Of a stretch of 64,000 bases of DNA, positions 7,534 through 16,443 are shown one piece after another; within the stretch, counting starts at the first letter, position 1; each line of letters opens with the position of its first letter. The stretch covers positions 3,240,865-3,304,864 of the forward strand of contig NZ_KE161030.1 of the NCBI RefSeq assembly GCF_000412335.2, in the 5' to 3' direction. Under the pieces are notes generated by a model, which was not told where the DNA came from, did no database searches, and was given only the letters and a program-made list of their open reading frames with translations. Origin of the DNA: Cedecea davisae DSM 4568 (GTDB taxonomy: Bacteria > Pseudomonadota > Gammaproteobacteria > Enterobacterales > Enterobacteriaceae). Made by a program: the position numbers and the translations under genes.

Positions 7534-9015
7534 CTAATACTCCCGCGAAAGTTTTAGCTTATCCGCATATTCAATCGCATCATTTTCCGGGGCATCTGAA
7601 TGACCGAACGGCCTGGCCAGCGCCATATACGCCAGCCCGGAGCCAACAATCAGCGCCAGCCCGACCAGTACCGTCCAGCGGTCGATAAAGTTTGTGCTGT
7701 CCGCAGGCTGAGCCAGCAGCCAGATACCGCCTATGCCGTAGGCCAGCGCCAGCACGTTCACCGGCATTCCCCACGAGCCCAGCGTCCATTCCCCGGCCGG
7801 TTTCCAGCCCTTCAGGCGCTGGCGCAGCGCGGCCAGAATCACCATCTGGAAGGAAATGTAGATCCCGATAACCGCAAAGGCGGTAATGCGGGAAAGATTA
7901 TCCGGCTGGAAGTAGACCCAGACGCAAATCACCATCGGCAGCAGGCAGCTCACCAGCATCGCATTATCCGGCACGCTGTGCTTCGAGATCTTCGCCAGCC
8001 ATTCGCTACCCGGCAGCATTTTGTCGCGAGAGAAGGAGAAGATCAGGCGGCTTAGCGCGGCCTGAAGCGACAAAATACAGGACAGCATCGCCACGACGGC
8101 AATCACGATGAAGAGAGTTGCGCCCTTCTCGCCCAGGGCGTCATTAAGAATCGCCGGGATCGGATCGGCTATTTTGCCGTTTACGATGTTCATCAAGTCC
8201 GGGGAAGACAGCAGATAGCCGAGGATCGATATCACCGCCGAAATAGCCCCGAACACGATGCTGAGGATCATCGCAACCGGGATTTTGCGCCCTGGGTTTT
8301 GCACCTCTTCAGCCACGTTGCCGCAGGCCTCAAAGCCAAAAAACATAAACAGGCCCATCAGCGAAGCGGACATAAAAGCGGTGCCGTAGCTGCCGTCTTT
8401 CGCCAGCGCCCCCATTGCGTCAAACACCACCGAAAACGGCTGGCTGCGGTGGAAAATAAGCAGGTAAATACCCAGCGCAATCACGCTGATGATTTCGCAC
8501 CAGAAGCCGAAGCGGGCCACTCTTGCGAGGTTTTTAGTCCCGGACATATTCACGCCCATCATGATTGCCAGCAGCACGACCGAAGTAAGCAACATGGCAA
8601 TGGGCGTATCGCCGTAGTGGAACAGCGAAGCCACGAAGGTGGAGGTGTATTCGACGATTGAGGTAATCGTCACCACCAGCGCCCAAAGGTAAATCCACGC
8701 CGCAATCCAGGCGTATTTCTTGCCCCAGAGCCTTCTGGCCCACGGATATAATCCGCCGGTTATCGGGTACTGCGAAGCGACTTCGCCGAACACCAGCGCC
8801 ACCAGCAGCTGGCCGCAGGCGGCAATCAGTATCCACCAGATGGCGGGTGGCCCGGCGAGGGTGATCGCCAGCGCAAACAGGGAATAAACGGCGGTCAGCG
8901 GCGAGAGATAGGTAAACCCTAGCGCAAAGTTGGAGACCAGCCCGATGGAGCGGTTGAACTGCTGGCCCTTCTCCGGCGGCGGTACGGTACTTTTTGTAGC
9001 AGATGTCTGTTCCAT
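7534..9015 (-). CDS. APC-superfamily amino acid/amine permease
   Basis: The 493-aa protein shows about 12 hydrophobic segments. The first (SIGLVSNFALGFTYLSPLTA) contains the unwound-helix glycine motif of the APC superfamily, and FGFEACGNVAEEVQNPGRKIP is a conserved inner loop. It resembles the amino acid/choline/GABA permease group. Placed beside the polyamine genes and convergent with the Cache gene, it may import GABA, putrescine or spermidine. The specificity cannot be read from the sequence. It has its own upstream region (9016-9188) and is probably transcribed alone. Confidence 0.8.
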   Translation of the reverse strand: MEQTSATKSTVPPPEKGQQFNRSIGLVSNFALGFTYLSPLTAVYSLFALAITLAGPPAIWWILIAACGQLLVALVFGEVASQYPITGGLYPWARRLWGKKYAWIAAWIYLWALVVTITSIVEYTSTFVASLFHYGDTPIAMLLTSVVLLAIMMGVNMSGTKNLARVARFGFWCEIISVIALGIYLLIFHRSQPFSVVFDAMGALAKDGSYGTAFMSASLMGLFMFFGFEACGNVAEEVQNPGRKIPVAMILSIVFGAISAVISILGYLLSSPDLMNIVNGKIADPIPAILNDALGEKGATLFIVIAVVAMLSCILSLQAALSRLIFSFSRDKMLPGSEWLAKISKHSVPDNAMLVSCLLPMVICVWVYFQPDNLSRITAFAVIGIYISFQMVILAALRQRLKGWKPAGEWTLGSWGMPVNVLALAYGIGGIWLLAQPADSTNFIDRWTVLVGLALIVGSGLAYMALARPFGHSDAPENDAIEYADKLKLSREY

Positions 9016-9188
9016 ATGTCTTTCTCTTTAGGGGGCATAGTTGCAGGCAATGGCTACATTTTATAAAACATAATAAGTTATATGTATATTGCGCCTTGTC
9101 ACAAAGTTGTTAGATATAATGTTATTTTATTGTTAACCGAAAAAGACAAAAGAAATTGGAATGGATTGTATGGAGGGAGAATAAGGGG

Positions 9189-10175
9189 CTATTTCAGCTG
9201 CCAGAATCCGCTGCGGGCCGCGCCAATCCGCGAAAGGCGGCCTTTGTGCTGGAGCGTTTTTAAATTACGTTCGACGGTGCGGGTAGTTAACCCGGTAAGC
9301 ACCGCCAGCCGGGCAATGGTTATAGCCGGTTGTTGCCCAATCAGCGCCAGAATGCGCTCCTCCGTGGGGCGGATCCTTTCGGCATAATAAGCCGCTGGCT
9401 CCTCTTCCAGCCGGCTATGCGCCACGCCTTCCCGCAGCGCCAGCACTATTTTATCCAGCATAAACTCGATAAAAGCCGTGCAGTCACCGCGGCTGTCGCA
9501 TTCTCTCAGCACGCGGTAATACGCATCTTGCTGGCCGTGGATCAGAGTTTCTACCGGGAGCCACGCCAGCTCGGGCCGCCATTCACTGAGAATAAGCGTT
9601 TGCCACAGCCGCCCCATACGCCCGTTGCCATCGGCAAAAGGATGAATAAATTCGAATTCATAATGAAAAACAGAGCTGGAAATCAGCGGATGAAGATCGG
9701 TATCTCTTAGCCATTCACAAAGCTGGCTCACCAGATGCCCGACCCGGCCAGCCGGTGGCGCCATATGAATAAGTCTACTTTCGCGGTAAATCCCGACATC
9801 GCCAGAGCGTAGTTTCCCCGGCGCATCCACCAGCCCGAACATGAGTAGCCGATGGGCAGCGAGCAGGCTATTAACGCTATGGCTTTGCCAGCCGGGGAGC
9901 TTTTCGTAAGCCAGAATGGCGTTGCGCACTTCCTGGATATCTTTTGCCGGAGCAAGTATACGCTTCCCTTCCATAACGGCGGTAACCTGCTGTGCAGACA
10001 GGCTGTTATGTTCTATAGCAAGCGAAGCATGGATGGTGCGAATGCGATTTTCTTTGCGCAGCAGAGGGGAAGAACGTTGCGTCCCGGCAGACCACCGCCC
10101 AAGCAGCTCCCCGGCCTCAACCGTCTTGTTCAGAAGCGCAGGAGTCAAAGAAAATGGCGGCTGGTAGCGGTTCAT
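9189..10175 (-). CDS. Fic-domain protein with internal inhibitory helix and C-terminal HTH
   Basis: The 328-aa protein carries the full Fic catalytic motif HPFADGNGRMGR at residues 178-189, including the essential His178. Such enzymes usually AMP-ylate target proteins. An N-terminal segment SLAIEHN (residues 51-57) resembles the inhibitory helix [S/T]xxxE[G/N], with Glu55 able to block ATP binding. This makes it a class II, self-inhibited Fic. The C-terminal 60 residues (RLAVLTGLTTRTVERNLKTL) form a helix-turn-helix, suggesting autoregulation. It stands alone, flanked by a permease and pxpA. The target is unknown. It could equally be a host-fitness factor or a toxin-like remnant. Confidence 0.85.
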   Translation of the reverse strand: MNRYQPPFSLTPALLNKTVEAGELLGRWSAGTQRSSPLLRKENRIRTIHASLAIEHNSLSAQQVTAVMEGKRILAPAKDIQEVRNAILAYEKLPGWQSHSVNSLLAAHRLLMFGLVDAPGKLRSGDVGIYRESRLIHMAPPAGRVGHLVSQLCEWLRDTDLHPLISSSVFHYEFEFIHPFADGNGRMGRLWQTLILSEWRPELAWLPVETLIHGQQDAYYRVLRECDSRGDCTAFIEFMLDKIVLALREGVAHSRLEEEPAAYYAERIRPTEERILALIGQQPAITIARLAVLTGLTTRTVERNLKTLQHKGRLSRIGAARSGFWQLK

Positions 10176-10243
10176 CTTTTACTCTCCGGGAAAGTTTCTC
10201 CGACATTTATACCGACATTTACTCCGACATTCCACGGTCGTTA

Positions 10244-11005
10244 TCAGGCGAAAGGCTGAATAGCTATGCCCCGGGACTCAAACACTCTGCGGATTTCGCC
10301 CGCCATAGCGATGGCTCCGGCGCTGTCTCCGTGAACGCAGATAGACTCGGCTTCAATGGGCGTAAATTGCCCTTCGATTGACTCGATGCCGCCTTCGGTA
10401 ATCAGCCGGAGCATACGCGCTGCAACCTGCCCGGCATCGTGTAAAACGGCTCCCGGCTCGCGCCTTGAAACCAGTGAACCATTGGAGTGATAAGCCCTGT
10501 CGGCAAAAGCCTCGGCGATGGTTTTCACCCCTTTTTGCTGCGCCCATTCCAGCAGCGGCGAGCCTGCCAGCACCACCAGCGGAAGAGCCGGGTCAACAGC
10601 CAGCATGGCATCAAGCACCGCATCGGCCTGGCGTTTGTTGTCGGCAATAGTGTTATACAGCGCGCCGTGCGGCTTCACATAACGCACGCTTGTTCCCGCC
10701 GCACGCGCCAGCCCCTGCAACGCCCCAATTTGGTAAATAACATCTGCCGTCAGTTCATCACTGGCGATGTCCATATTGCGCCGCCCAAATCCAACGAGAT
10801 CCGGATAAGCCACATGAGCACCCACGGTTACGCCCCGCTCTTTTGCCGCACGGAGCGTTTCCAGAATGCCCGCAGGCGACCCGGCATGAAACCCGCAGGC
10901 CACGTTCGCGCTGCTGACAATTTGTAAAATGGCGGCATCGTCACCCATCGCCCACTGGCCGAAGCTTTCGCCTAGATCACTGTTTAAATCGACTCTTTTT
11001 TTCAT
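10244..11005 (-). CDS. pxpA: 5-oxoprolinase subunit A-like LamB/YcsF protein
   Basis: The 253-aa protein begins [18 protein letters not shown] and has the blocks [31 protein letters not shown] and VKPHGALYN, all hallmarks of the LamB/YcsF family. In E. coli PxpA works with PxpB and PxpC to hydrolyse 5-oxoproline to glutamate with ATP. No pxpB or pxpC gene is near, so this may be a second copy or have a related role. It starts 2 bp after the stop of a DHA2 exporter, with its ribosome site (AAAGGA) overlapping that stop, so the two are translationally coupled. Confidence 0.75.
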   Translation of the reverse strand: MKKRVDLNSDLGESFGQWAMGDDAAILQIVSSANVACGFHAGSPAGILETLRAAKERGVTVGAHVAYPDLVGFGRRNMDIASDELTADVIYQIGALQGLARAAGTSVRYVKPHGALYNTIADNKRQADAVLDAMLAVDPALPLVVLAGSPLLEWAQQKGVKTIAEAFADRAYHSNGSLVSRREPGAVLHDAGQVAARMLRLITEGGIESIEGQFTPIEAESICVHGDSAGAIAMAGEIRRVFESRGIAIQPFA

Positions 11006-11007
11006 CG

Positions 11008-12507
11008 TTATCCTTTACGCAGTGGTTCATTTTTCATAAATAGCGCCAGCACGAACCCCAGCACAATTACGCTCGCCGCAATAATAAACACCGAGTGAAT
11101 AGCCGACCCGAAGGCCTGAAGATAATCGTTACGGATGGCCTCCGGCAAGTGGTGCACCGCTTCTGCTCCCAGCTGGCGAGGAAGCTGAGTGCCTTCGGGG
11201 ATCAGGGTTTCAAGATTGCTGCGCAGAACCGAGGTAAACACCGCGCCGAATGCAGCGACGCCGATAGAACCGCCGATAGAGCGGAACAGCGTCGCGCTTG
11301 AGGTCGCCACGCCGATAAGCTTCAGCTCCACGCTGTTTTGCACCGCCAGCACCAGCACCTGCATCACCATGCCGAGGCCAAGCCCCAGCAGCGCAACATA
11401 CAGATAAAGCGTGTGCAGCGGCGTATCCAGTTTCAGCGTACCCAGCAGCGCCATCGCGATAAAGCTCAATAGCGTGCCGAGTATCGGGAAAATACGGTAG
11501 CGGCCAATTTTGCTGATGATACGCCCGCTAATAATCGAAGTCAGGAGCAGGCCACCCATCAGCGGCAGCATCTGCATCCCGGCCTGAGAAGGCGTGGAAA
11601 ATTTCACCACCTGCAAATAGAGCGGCAAAAAGGTCATCGAACCGAACAACGACATGCCGATGATAAAACCCACCAGGCAACTGATTAAAAAGGTGCGATT
11701 GCGAAACAGATGCAGCGGGATAATCGGCTCCACCGCCAGCCGTTCTTCATAGATAAAGCCGCCAAGCGTGACCGCAAAAAAGGCGAAAATACACCAAAGC
11801 TGCGGGTCCGACCAGGCCAGTACCGTTCCGCCTTCGCTGGTAAAGAGGATCAGGCTGGTCAGAGAAAGCGTGAGGTAGCCCGCGCCAAGGAAGTCTATCT
11901 GGTGGCGAATGCGCGCGGTCTGGGACTTCAGCACCGTGCCGATGACCAGCAGGGCAAAAATCCCCAGCGGCAGGTTAATGTAAAAAATCCAGCGCCAGGA
12001 GAAATGCTCCACCAGAAAACCGCCGATCAGCGGGCCAATTACCGTTGCCAGGCCAAATACGCCGCCAAACAGCCCCTGATATTTACCGCGCTCCGAAGGC
12101 GGAATAACGTCGCCCACCGCCGCCATTGTGACCACCAGCAGCCCGCCGCCGCCCAGTCCCTGCAGAGCACGCATCAGAATAAGCTGCGTCATATTCTGGG
12201 CGAGGCCGCACAGCGCGGAGCCAAGAAGAAACAGCGCGATAGCCGTTTGCAGCACCACCTTGCGCCCCAGCAGATCGCCAAATTTTCCGTACAAAGGCAC
12301 AACAATTGTTGAAGCCAGCAGGTAGGACGTGACGACCCAGGAAAGGCGGTCCAGCCCACCCAGCTCGCTGACGATGGTCGGCAGCGCCGTGGAAACAATC
12401 GTCTGGTCAAGCGCGGCTAAAAGCATCACCAGCATAAGCGTGCCAAAAAGCAGGCGAACGGAAGTGGTCTGCGGCGAGCCGGTTGATGCGGTTTCGGAGG
12501 TTGTCAT
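11008..12507 (-). CDS. DHA2-family (EmrB/QacA type) drug:H+ antiporter
   Basis: The 499-aa membrane protein has about 14 transmembrane segments. It carries motif A ([11 protein letters not shown] at about residues 74-84), [13 protein letters not shown] in helix 1 (motif D1) and the helix 5 motif [23 protein letters not shown] (motif C region). This defines the 14-TMS DHA2 multidrug antiporters of the major facilitator superfamily. No membrane-fusion partner (EmrA type) is adjacent. It lies upstream of and couples to the pxpA-like gene, so export of a lactam- or amino-acid-like compound is conceivable. The substrate is unknown. Confidence 0.85.
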   Translation of the reverse strand: MTTSETASTGSPQTTSVRLLFGTLMLVMLLAALDQTIVSTALPTIVSELGGLDRLSWVVTSYLLASTIVVPLYGKFGDLLGRKVVLQTAIALFLLGSALCGLAQNMTQLILMRALQGLGGGGLLVVTMAAVGDVIPPSERGKYQGLFGGVFGLATVIGPLIGGFLVEHFSWRWIFYINLPLGIFALLVIGTVLKSQTARIRHQIDFLGAGYLTLSLTSLILFTSEGGTVLAWSDPQLWCIFAFFAVTLGGFIYEERLAVEPIIPLHLFRNRTFLISCLVGFIIGMSLFGSMTFLPLYLQVVKFSTPSQAGMQMLPLMGGLLLTSIISGRIISKIGRYRIFPILGTLLSFIAMALLGTLKLDTPLHTLYLYVALLGLGLGMVMQVLVLAVQNSVELKLIGVATSSATLFRSIGGSIGVAAFGAVFTSVLRSNLETLIPEGTQLPRQLGAEAVHHLPEAIRNDYLQAFGSAIHSVFIIAASVIVLGFVLALFMKNEPLRKG

Positions 12508-13007
12508 TGCCTGCTCACTAAAAGGGGAAGCTGATTCACCCGGAATATTTTATGGAATAACTGAGCATACGCTCAGGCTTAGCGCCCGGACTGTATCAAA
12601 ACTCTGAAACACCGCTTTAAACGTTGGCGACCTGCCCAAATGCCCGCCAGCATGTGTGTTCCTCTTATTCCGAAAAAATACCCGATTTTTCTTATCTTCG
12701 TGAAAAATTCACAAAATATATTGTCAGTAAAAATACTTATTTCACGTCAAAAATAATCATTAATTATTCAGATTAACACAATGATTTTTATCGCTTTTAA
12801 ACCCTTTCATAGCCACACCACCAAAGTTCAAAAAATAGACAACTGTCACAATTTTGAGACACTTGTTTTCAATTTCGATTTGAGAGTACATTACCGCCGT
12901 CCGGGTAAGGTTTTACCCCCGAATGCCAGGCGGAGCGGCCATAAAAATCTGCGGCTTCACCTTATTATGTACCTGTTGAGATGCGCGTCAGCGCGGAGCT
13001 ATGTGAA
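12508..13007. other. Long AT-rich intergenic region and presumed ypdK leader
   Basis: About 500 bases lie between the divergent exporter gene and ypdK. The first 380 are AT-rich with no convincing gene. From about 12890 the composition becomes GC-rich and contains a GGGTAA-GGTT-TTACCC hairpin (about 12903-12918). This suggests a structured 5' leader for ypdK or a small RNA. Short ORFs here look accidental. Confidence 0.4.
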
Positions 13008-13082
13008 GTGAAATATTTTCTGATGGGTATTTCCGTGATTGTTGTGTTGTGGGCTGGCACCTTCTTCCTGATGGTTGAGTAA
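13008..13082 (+). CDS. ypdK: Small membrane protein YpdK (24 aa)
   Basis: Starting at GTG 13008, the frame reads VKYFLMGISVIVVLWAGT, then FFLMVE and TAA. This matches the 23-residue E. coli membrane peptide YpdK (MKYFFMGISFMVIVWAGT) nearly residue for residue. It also sits in the same place, beside and convergent with alaC. A GGAG lies about 12 bases upstream of the GTG. The peptide is a single hydrophobic helix. Its function is unknown in E. coli. Conservation of both sequence and position argues that it is a real gene. Confidence 0.85.
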   Translation: MKYFLMGISVIVVLWAGTFFLMVE

Positions 13083-13107
13083 CCGGCAGCGGGCAACAAG
13101 TCAAAAG

Positions 13108-13140
13108 AACAGGAGCCAGATGGCTCCTGTTTTCGTTTTA
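13108..13140. terminator. Terminator between ypdK and alaC
   Basis: AACAGGAGCCA and TGGCTCCTGTT form an 11-bp stem with a 2-base GA spacer (so an effective loop of 4 or more), followed on the plus strand by TTCGTTTTA. It lies between convergent ypdK and alaC and probably serves both. Confidence 0.75.
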
Positions 13141-14379
13141 TTATTCAGCACTCTCAGCGGCGTTTTTAGGCACCGGCGGCAGCAGGCCGTCGGCACGGAA
13201 CATCGATTTAATGCCGCGCACGGCCTGGCGAATGCGATCCCGGTTTTCAATCAGCGCGAAGCGAACGTGAGTATCGCCGTAGTCACCGAAGCCAATCCCC
13301 GGCGAAACGCAGACTTTCGCTTCCTGAAGCAGTTTTTTAGCAAACTCCAGGGAGCCCATTGCCGCGTATTGTTCGGGAATTTTTGCCCACACGTACATTG
13401 ATGCTTTCGGGCATTCAACCATCCAGCCCGCTTCATGCAGCCCTTTCACCAGCACGTCACGGCGGCGTTTGTACTGCTCGGCGATATCACGAACGCACTG
13501 CTGGTCCCCTTCCAGGGCAGCGATTGCCGCCACCTGTAGCGGCGTAAAGGTGCCATAGTCGTGGTAGCTCTTGATTCGTGCCAGAGCGCTAACCAGCTCC
13601 TGGTTGCCGACCATAAAGCCAATGCGCCAGCCCGCCATGTTATAGCTCTTGGAGAGCGTAAAGAATTCTACCGCCACGTCACGCGCGCCGGGAACTTCCA
13701 TAATGGACGGTGCTTTCCAGCCATCATAAACAATGTCTGCGTAGGCCAGATCGTGGATAACCAGCACGTCGTACTGCTTCGCCAGGGCAACAACTTTTTC
13801 GAAAAACTCCAGCTCCACGCACTGCGCGGTTGGGTTAGACGGGAAGCCGAGGATCATCATTTTCGGTTTCGGATAGCTTTCACGGATAGCCCGCTCCAGC
13901 TCGGCAAAGAAGTCCACGCCTTCCACCAGCGGTACCGAGCGAACCTGCGCCCCGGCAATGACCGCCCCGTAAATATGAATGGGGTAGCTCGGGTTTGGCA
14001 CCAGCACGGTATCGCCGTGATCCAACGTTGCCAGCATCAGGTGCGCCAGCCCCTCTTTGGAGCCGATGGTCACGATGGCTTCGCTTTCCGGGTCGATATC
14101 CACGTCGTAGCGGTCTTTGTACCAGCGCGAAATAGCACGACGCAGGCGGGGGATACCGCGTGAGGTTGAGTAGCCATGTGTATCTTCACGCTGCGCAACG
14201 GTGCAAAGTTTCTCGACAATGTGCGGCGGCGTGGCCCCGTCAGGGTTGCCCATGCTGAAGTCAATAATGTCTTCGCCGCGCCGACGCGCAGCCATCTTCA
14301 GTTCAGCGGTGATGTTAAAAACATACGGGGGAAGGCGATCGATACGCGAAAAACGACGTTTTGGACTGGAGTCAGCCAT
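13141..14379 (-). CDS. alaC: Glutamate-pyruvate (alanine) aminotransferase AlaC
   Basis: The 412-aa fold-type I PLP aminotransferase has the same length as E. coli AlaC (YfdZ) and begins [21 protein letters not shown]. The PLP lysine lies in [16 protein letters not shown] and the segment [11 protein letters not shown] is diagnostic. It converts pyruvate and glutamate to alanine and 2-oxoglutarate in the cytoplasm and is one of the main alanine-forming enzymes. It is convergent with ypdK and divergent from ybiU. Its start is supported by alignment from the first residue. Confidence 0.95.
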   Translation of the reverse strand: MADSSPKRRFSRIDRLPPYVFNITAELKMAARRRGEDIIDFSMGNPDGATPPHIVEKLCTVAQREDTHGYSTSRGIPRLRRAISRWYKDRYDVDIDPESEAIVTIGSKEGLAHLMLATLDHGDTVLVPNPSYPIHIYGAVIAGAQVRSVPLVEGVDFFAELERAIRESYPKPKMMILGFPSNPTAQCVELEFFEKVVALAKQYDVLVIHDLAYADIVYDGWKAPSIMEVPGARDVAVEFFTLSKSYNMAGWRIGFMVGNQELVSALARIKSYHDYGTFTPLQVAAIAALEGDQQCVRDIAEQYKRRRDVLVKGLHEAGWMVECPKASMYVWAKIPEQYAAMGSLEFAKKLLQEAKVCVSPGIGFGDYGDTHVRFALIENRDRIRQAVRGIKSMFRADGLLPPVPKNAAESAE

Positions 14380-14425
14380 AAATTCCTCAGAGTCACGTTA
14401 GCGCCCGGACCGTCCGAGCGACGCT

Positions 14426-14446
14426 GCCACGTATGTGGCCTTTTTT
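14426..14446 (+). terminator. Terminator-like hairpin in the alaC-ybiU intergenic region
   Basis: GCCAC-GTAT-GTGGC followed by C and six T residues has the form of a plus-strand intrinsic terminator, about 46 bp outside the alaC start and 175 bp before ybiU. On the minus strand the same bases form a hairpin in the alaC 5' leader. Which role is used cannot be told from sequence. Confidence 0.45.
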
Positions 14447-14620
14447 GAAAATAGCCCGAATAAAAATCCCCTGTCGAGGGGGTAACGAAAAAATATTTCT
14501 TTTCTCCTAAAACGGGAAGCTTCATTCGAAAGTCATCTCTATTTCATTTAATCAATTAAGCTTAGATTAACCAGGTAGCAACAACCCAGCAACTTACTCT
14601 CTGATGAGATGGAGTCCCCT

Positions 14621-15862
14621 ATGCACCTGGAAATTAACGATCTGCCAAAAGCTATCCGCGTGATAAAACAAAAGCTTCGCCAGGACTTGCCAAACTATCA
14701 GGCGGTATTCGCCGAACTTGAAGCCAACATTAGCCAGCAGATCGAAGAGATCCGCGGCGAGATGGCGCGCGGTGAGAATCCTGTTCCACAAATCAATGCC
14801 GATGACATTATTCATAATCGCGTCAGCGAGCAGCAAAAAGCGCTCATTCGCCAGCGCGGCTGCTGCACCATCAAAGGCGTATTCCCGCAGGCCACGGCTA
14901 ATGGCTGGAACCAGGAGATAGGAAATTATCTTGAGCGTAATAATTTTGTAGAAAAGCTGAAAAACGCCGCAGAGGATAACTATTTCGGCACACTTGCCGA
15001 CAGTAAACCGCAAATTTACGGCATCTACTGGTCCAGGCCGCAGGTCGAGGCTCGCCAGCACGAACGTATGAAAGCGGTGCAGGTTTTCCTGAATAATCTC
15101 TGGGAAACGCAGAGCAACGGCAGACAGCATTTTGATCCCGATCGCGTTGTCTCTTATGCCGACCGCACCCGCCGCCGCCCGCCACGCTCAAGTTCTCTTG
15201 GCCTTTCGCCGCATGTGGACGGCGGTTCGGTAGAGCGCTGGCTGGACGAAAACTTCCGTCACGTTTACCGTCACGTCTTCTCCGGCCAGTGGCGGGAGTA
15301 CAGCCCTTTTGCCGCCGAAGGCAGGACGGAAGTGCGCGAATTCCCATCGCCCGCGGTGTGCTCAATGTTCCGCACCTTCCAGGGCTGGACGGCCCTGACG
15401 CCGCAGCGCAAACACGGCGGCACGCTGAATCTGCTGCCGGTGGCCAATGCAATGGCCTATATTTTACTGCGAGCTTTGCAGGATGACGTACCGGAAGACT
15501 CTCTGTGCGAGGCGAAGCCTGGCAGAGCGTTATCCATTAACAAAGAGTGGCATCCCCTTTTATTGACTGGGATTTCCTCAATTCCAGATATGGAGCCGGG
15601 CGACACCGTATTCTGGCACTGCGACGTTATCCACTCGGTAGAGAACGAGCACCTCGGCGAGTTCGACAGCAACGTGATGTATATTGCCGCCGCGCCGTGG
15701 TGCGAGAAGAACGCCGAATACCTGCCGCACCAATGGGCTGCGTTTGTGGAGGGGAAATCTCCCCCTGACTTTGCCGCCGATGATTTCGAAGTTGATTTTG
15801 AAGGCCGGGCGACGGAGCAGGATTTAACGGCTGCCGGGCGTGAACAGCTGGGCGGGAAGTAA
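14621..15862 (+). CDS. ybiU: DUF1479 protein, YbiU family (putative 2-oxoglutarate/Fe(II) oxygenase fold)
   Basis: The 413-aa protein resembles E. coli YbiU. The blocks [30 protein letters not shown] and [15 protein letters not shown] provide H-x-D and a distal His, the spacing expected for a metal-binding double-stranded beta-helix oxygenase. Its reaction is unknown. The ATG at 14621 is chosen because GGAG (14611-14614) lies at proper distance; the in-frame ATG at 14609 overlaps that site. In E. coli ybiU is elsewhere on the chromosome, so its place next to alaC is lineage-specific. Confidence 0.8.
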   Translation: MHLEINDLPKAIRVIKQKLRQDLPNYQAVFAELEANISQQIEEIRGEMARGENPVPQINADDIIHNRVSEQQKALIRQRGCCTIKGVFPQATANGWNQEIGNYLERNNFVEKLKNAAEDNYFGTLADSKPQIYGIYWSRPQVEARQHERMKAVQVFLNNLWETQSNGRQHFDPDRVVSYADRTRRRPPRSSSLGLSPHVDGGSVERWLDENFRHVYRHVFSGQWREYSPFAAEGRTEVREFPSPAVCSMFRTFQGWTALTPQRKHGGTLNLLPVANAMAYILLRALQDDVPEDSLCEAKPGRALSINKEWHPLLLTGISSIPDMEPGDTVFWHCDVIHSVENEHLGEFDSNVMYIAAAPWCEKNAEYLPHQWAAFVEGKSPPDFAADDFEVDFEGRATEQDLTAAGREQLGGK

Positions 15863-15910
15863 CTGACCCTCACGCTGCCAGAGTTGTCACTTAGTCATAA
15901 ACATCGACGA

Positions 15911-16324
15911 TTATGCAGGCCTGGCTAAGGTTCCGTTCACTTCCAGTCCTGTTTTATATGCGGCCACCGCACCGGTGAACGTCTCGGGAGAATCACCGTC
16001 ATTCCCCCGAGTCCCCGGACTCCCGGCCAAATAAATCGACCGCTGAAGCGGCAGACCTCCGTTTTATCGCCCCCGATTATGACCCAACTCAGGCGGGGTT
16101 GAGCTGCCGGGAGCAGCGAAAGAGAGCGATCGTCGGGAACGAATCGCGAACGACCCCGAATGTTTGGGTGATAACCGGTGGGTTTACCGCTTTAGCGGCG
16201 ATGAGCTTGCCGGGCGCCGGGGCGGTCCGGGGGATGGCGTTATCCCCCGGACACGTTCACCGTATCTGAACGTACAGGGAAAATAGATTTACGGGTGAAC
16301 GGAACCTCAGCCGCCCCTGCATAA
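15911..16324. repeat. ~414-bp imperfect inverted-repeat element with 30-bp terminal repeats
   Basis: The ends are inverted copies of one 30-base sequence (15911-15940 and 16295-16324, 26 of 30 identical; TTATGCAGG at the outer end, AGGTTCCGTTCAC inside). The complementarity continues inward: the segment from about 15973 (CGGTGAACGT) pairs with that ending about 16262, and ATCGACCGCTGAAGCGG near 16036 pairs with the region near 16185-16200. Thus most of the element can fold on itself. No ORF of note and no obvious target duplication is seen. It lies between ybiU and ypdA and may be a non-autonomous mobile element or an expanded intergenic repeat. Confidence 0.75.
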
Positions 16325-16443
16325 GGGTGGATGTTACTGAACGGTATAGGCGACGGCTCAAGCTGAGGGGCAGCCCTTAACTGGAAACCCCCTGCAAATT
16401 TCCTTATCATTACCCCTTCCCCTCTGAGCCACGCGAGTATCCC

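Noticed and set aside
12781..13011. 76-codon open frame before ypdK
   Set aside because: It lies in AT-rich intergenic DNA, has no ribosome site or conserved look, and would overlap the ypdK leader.
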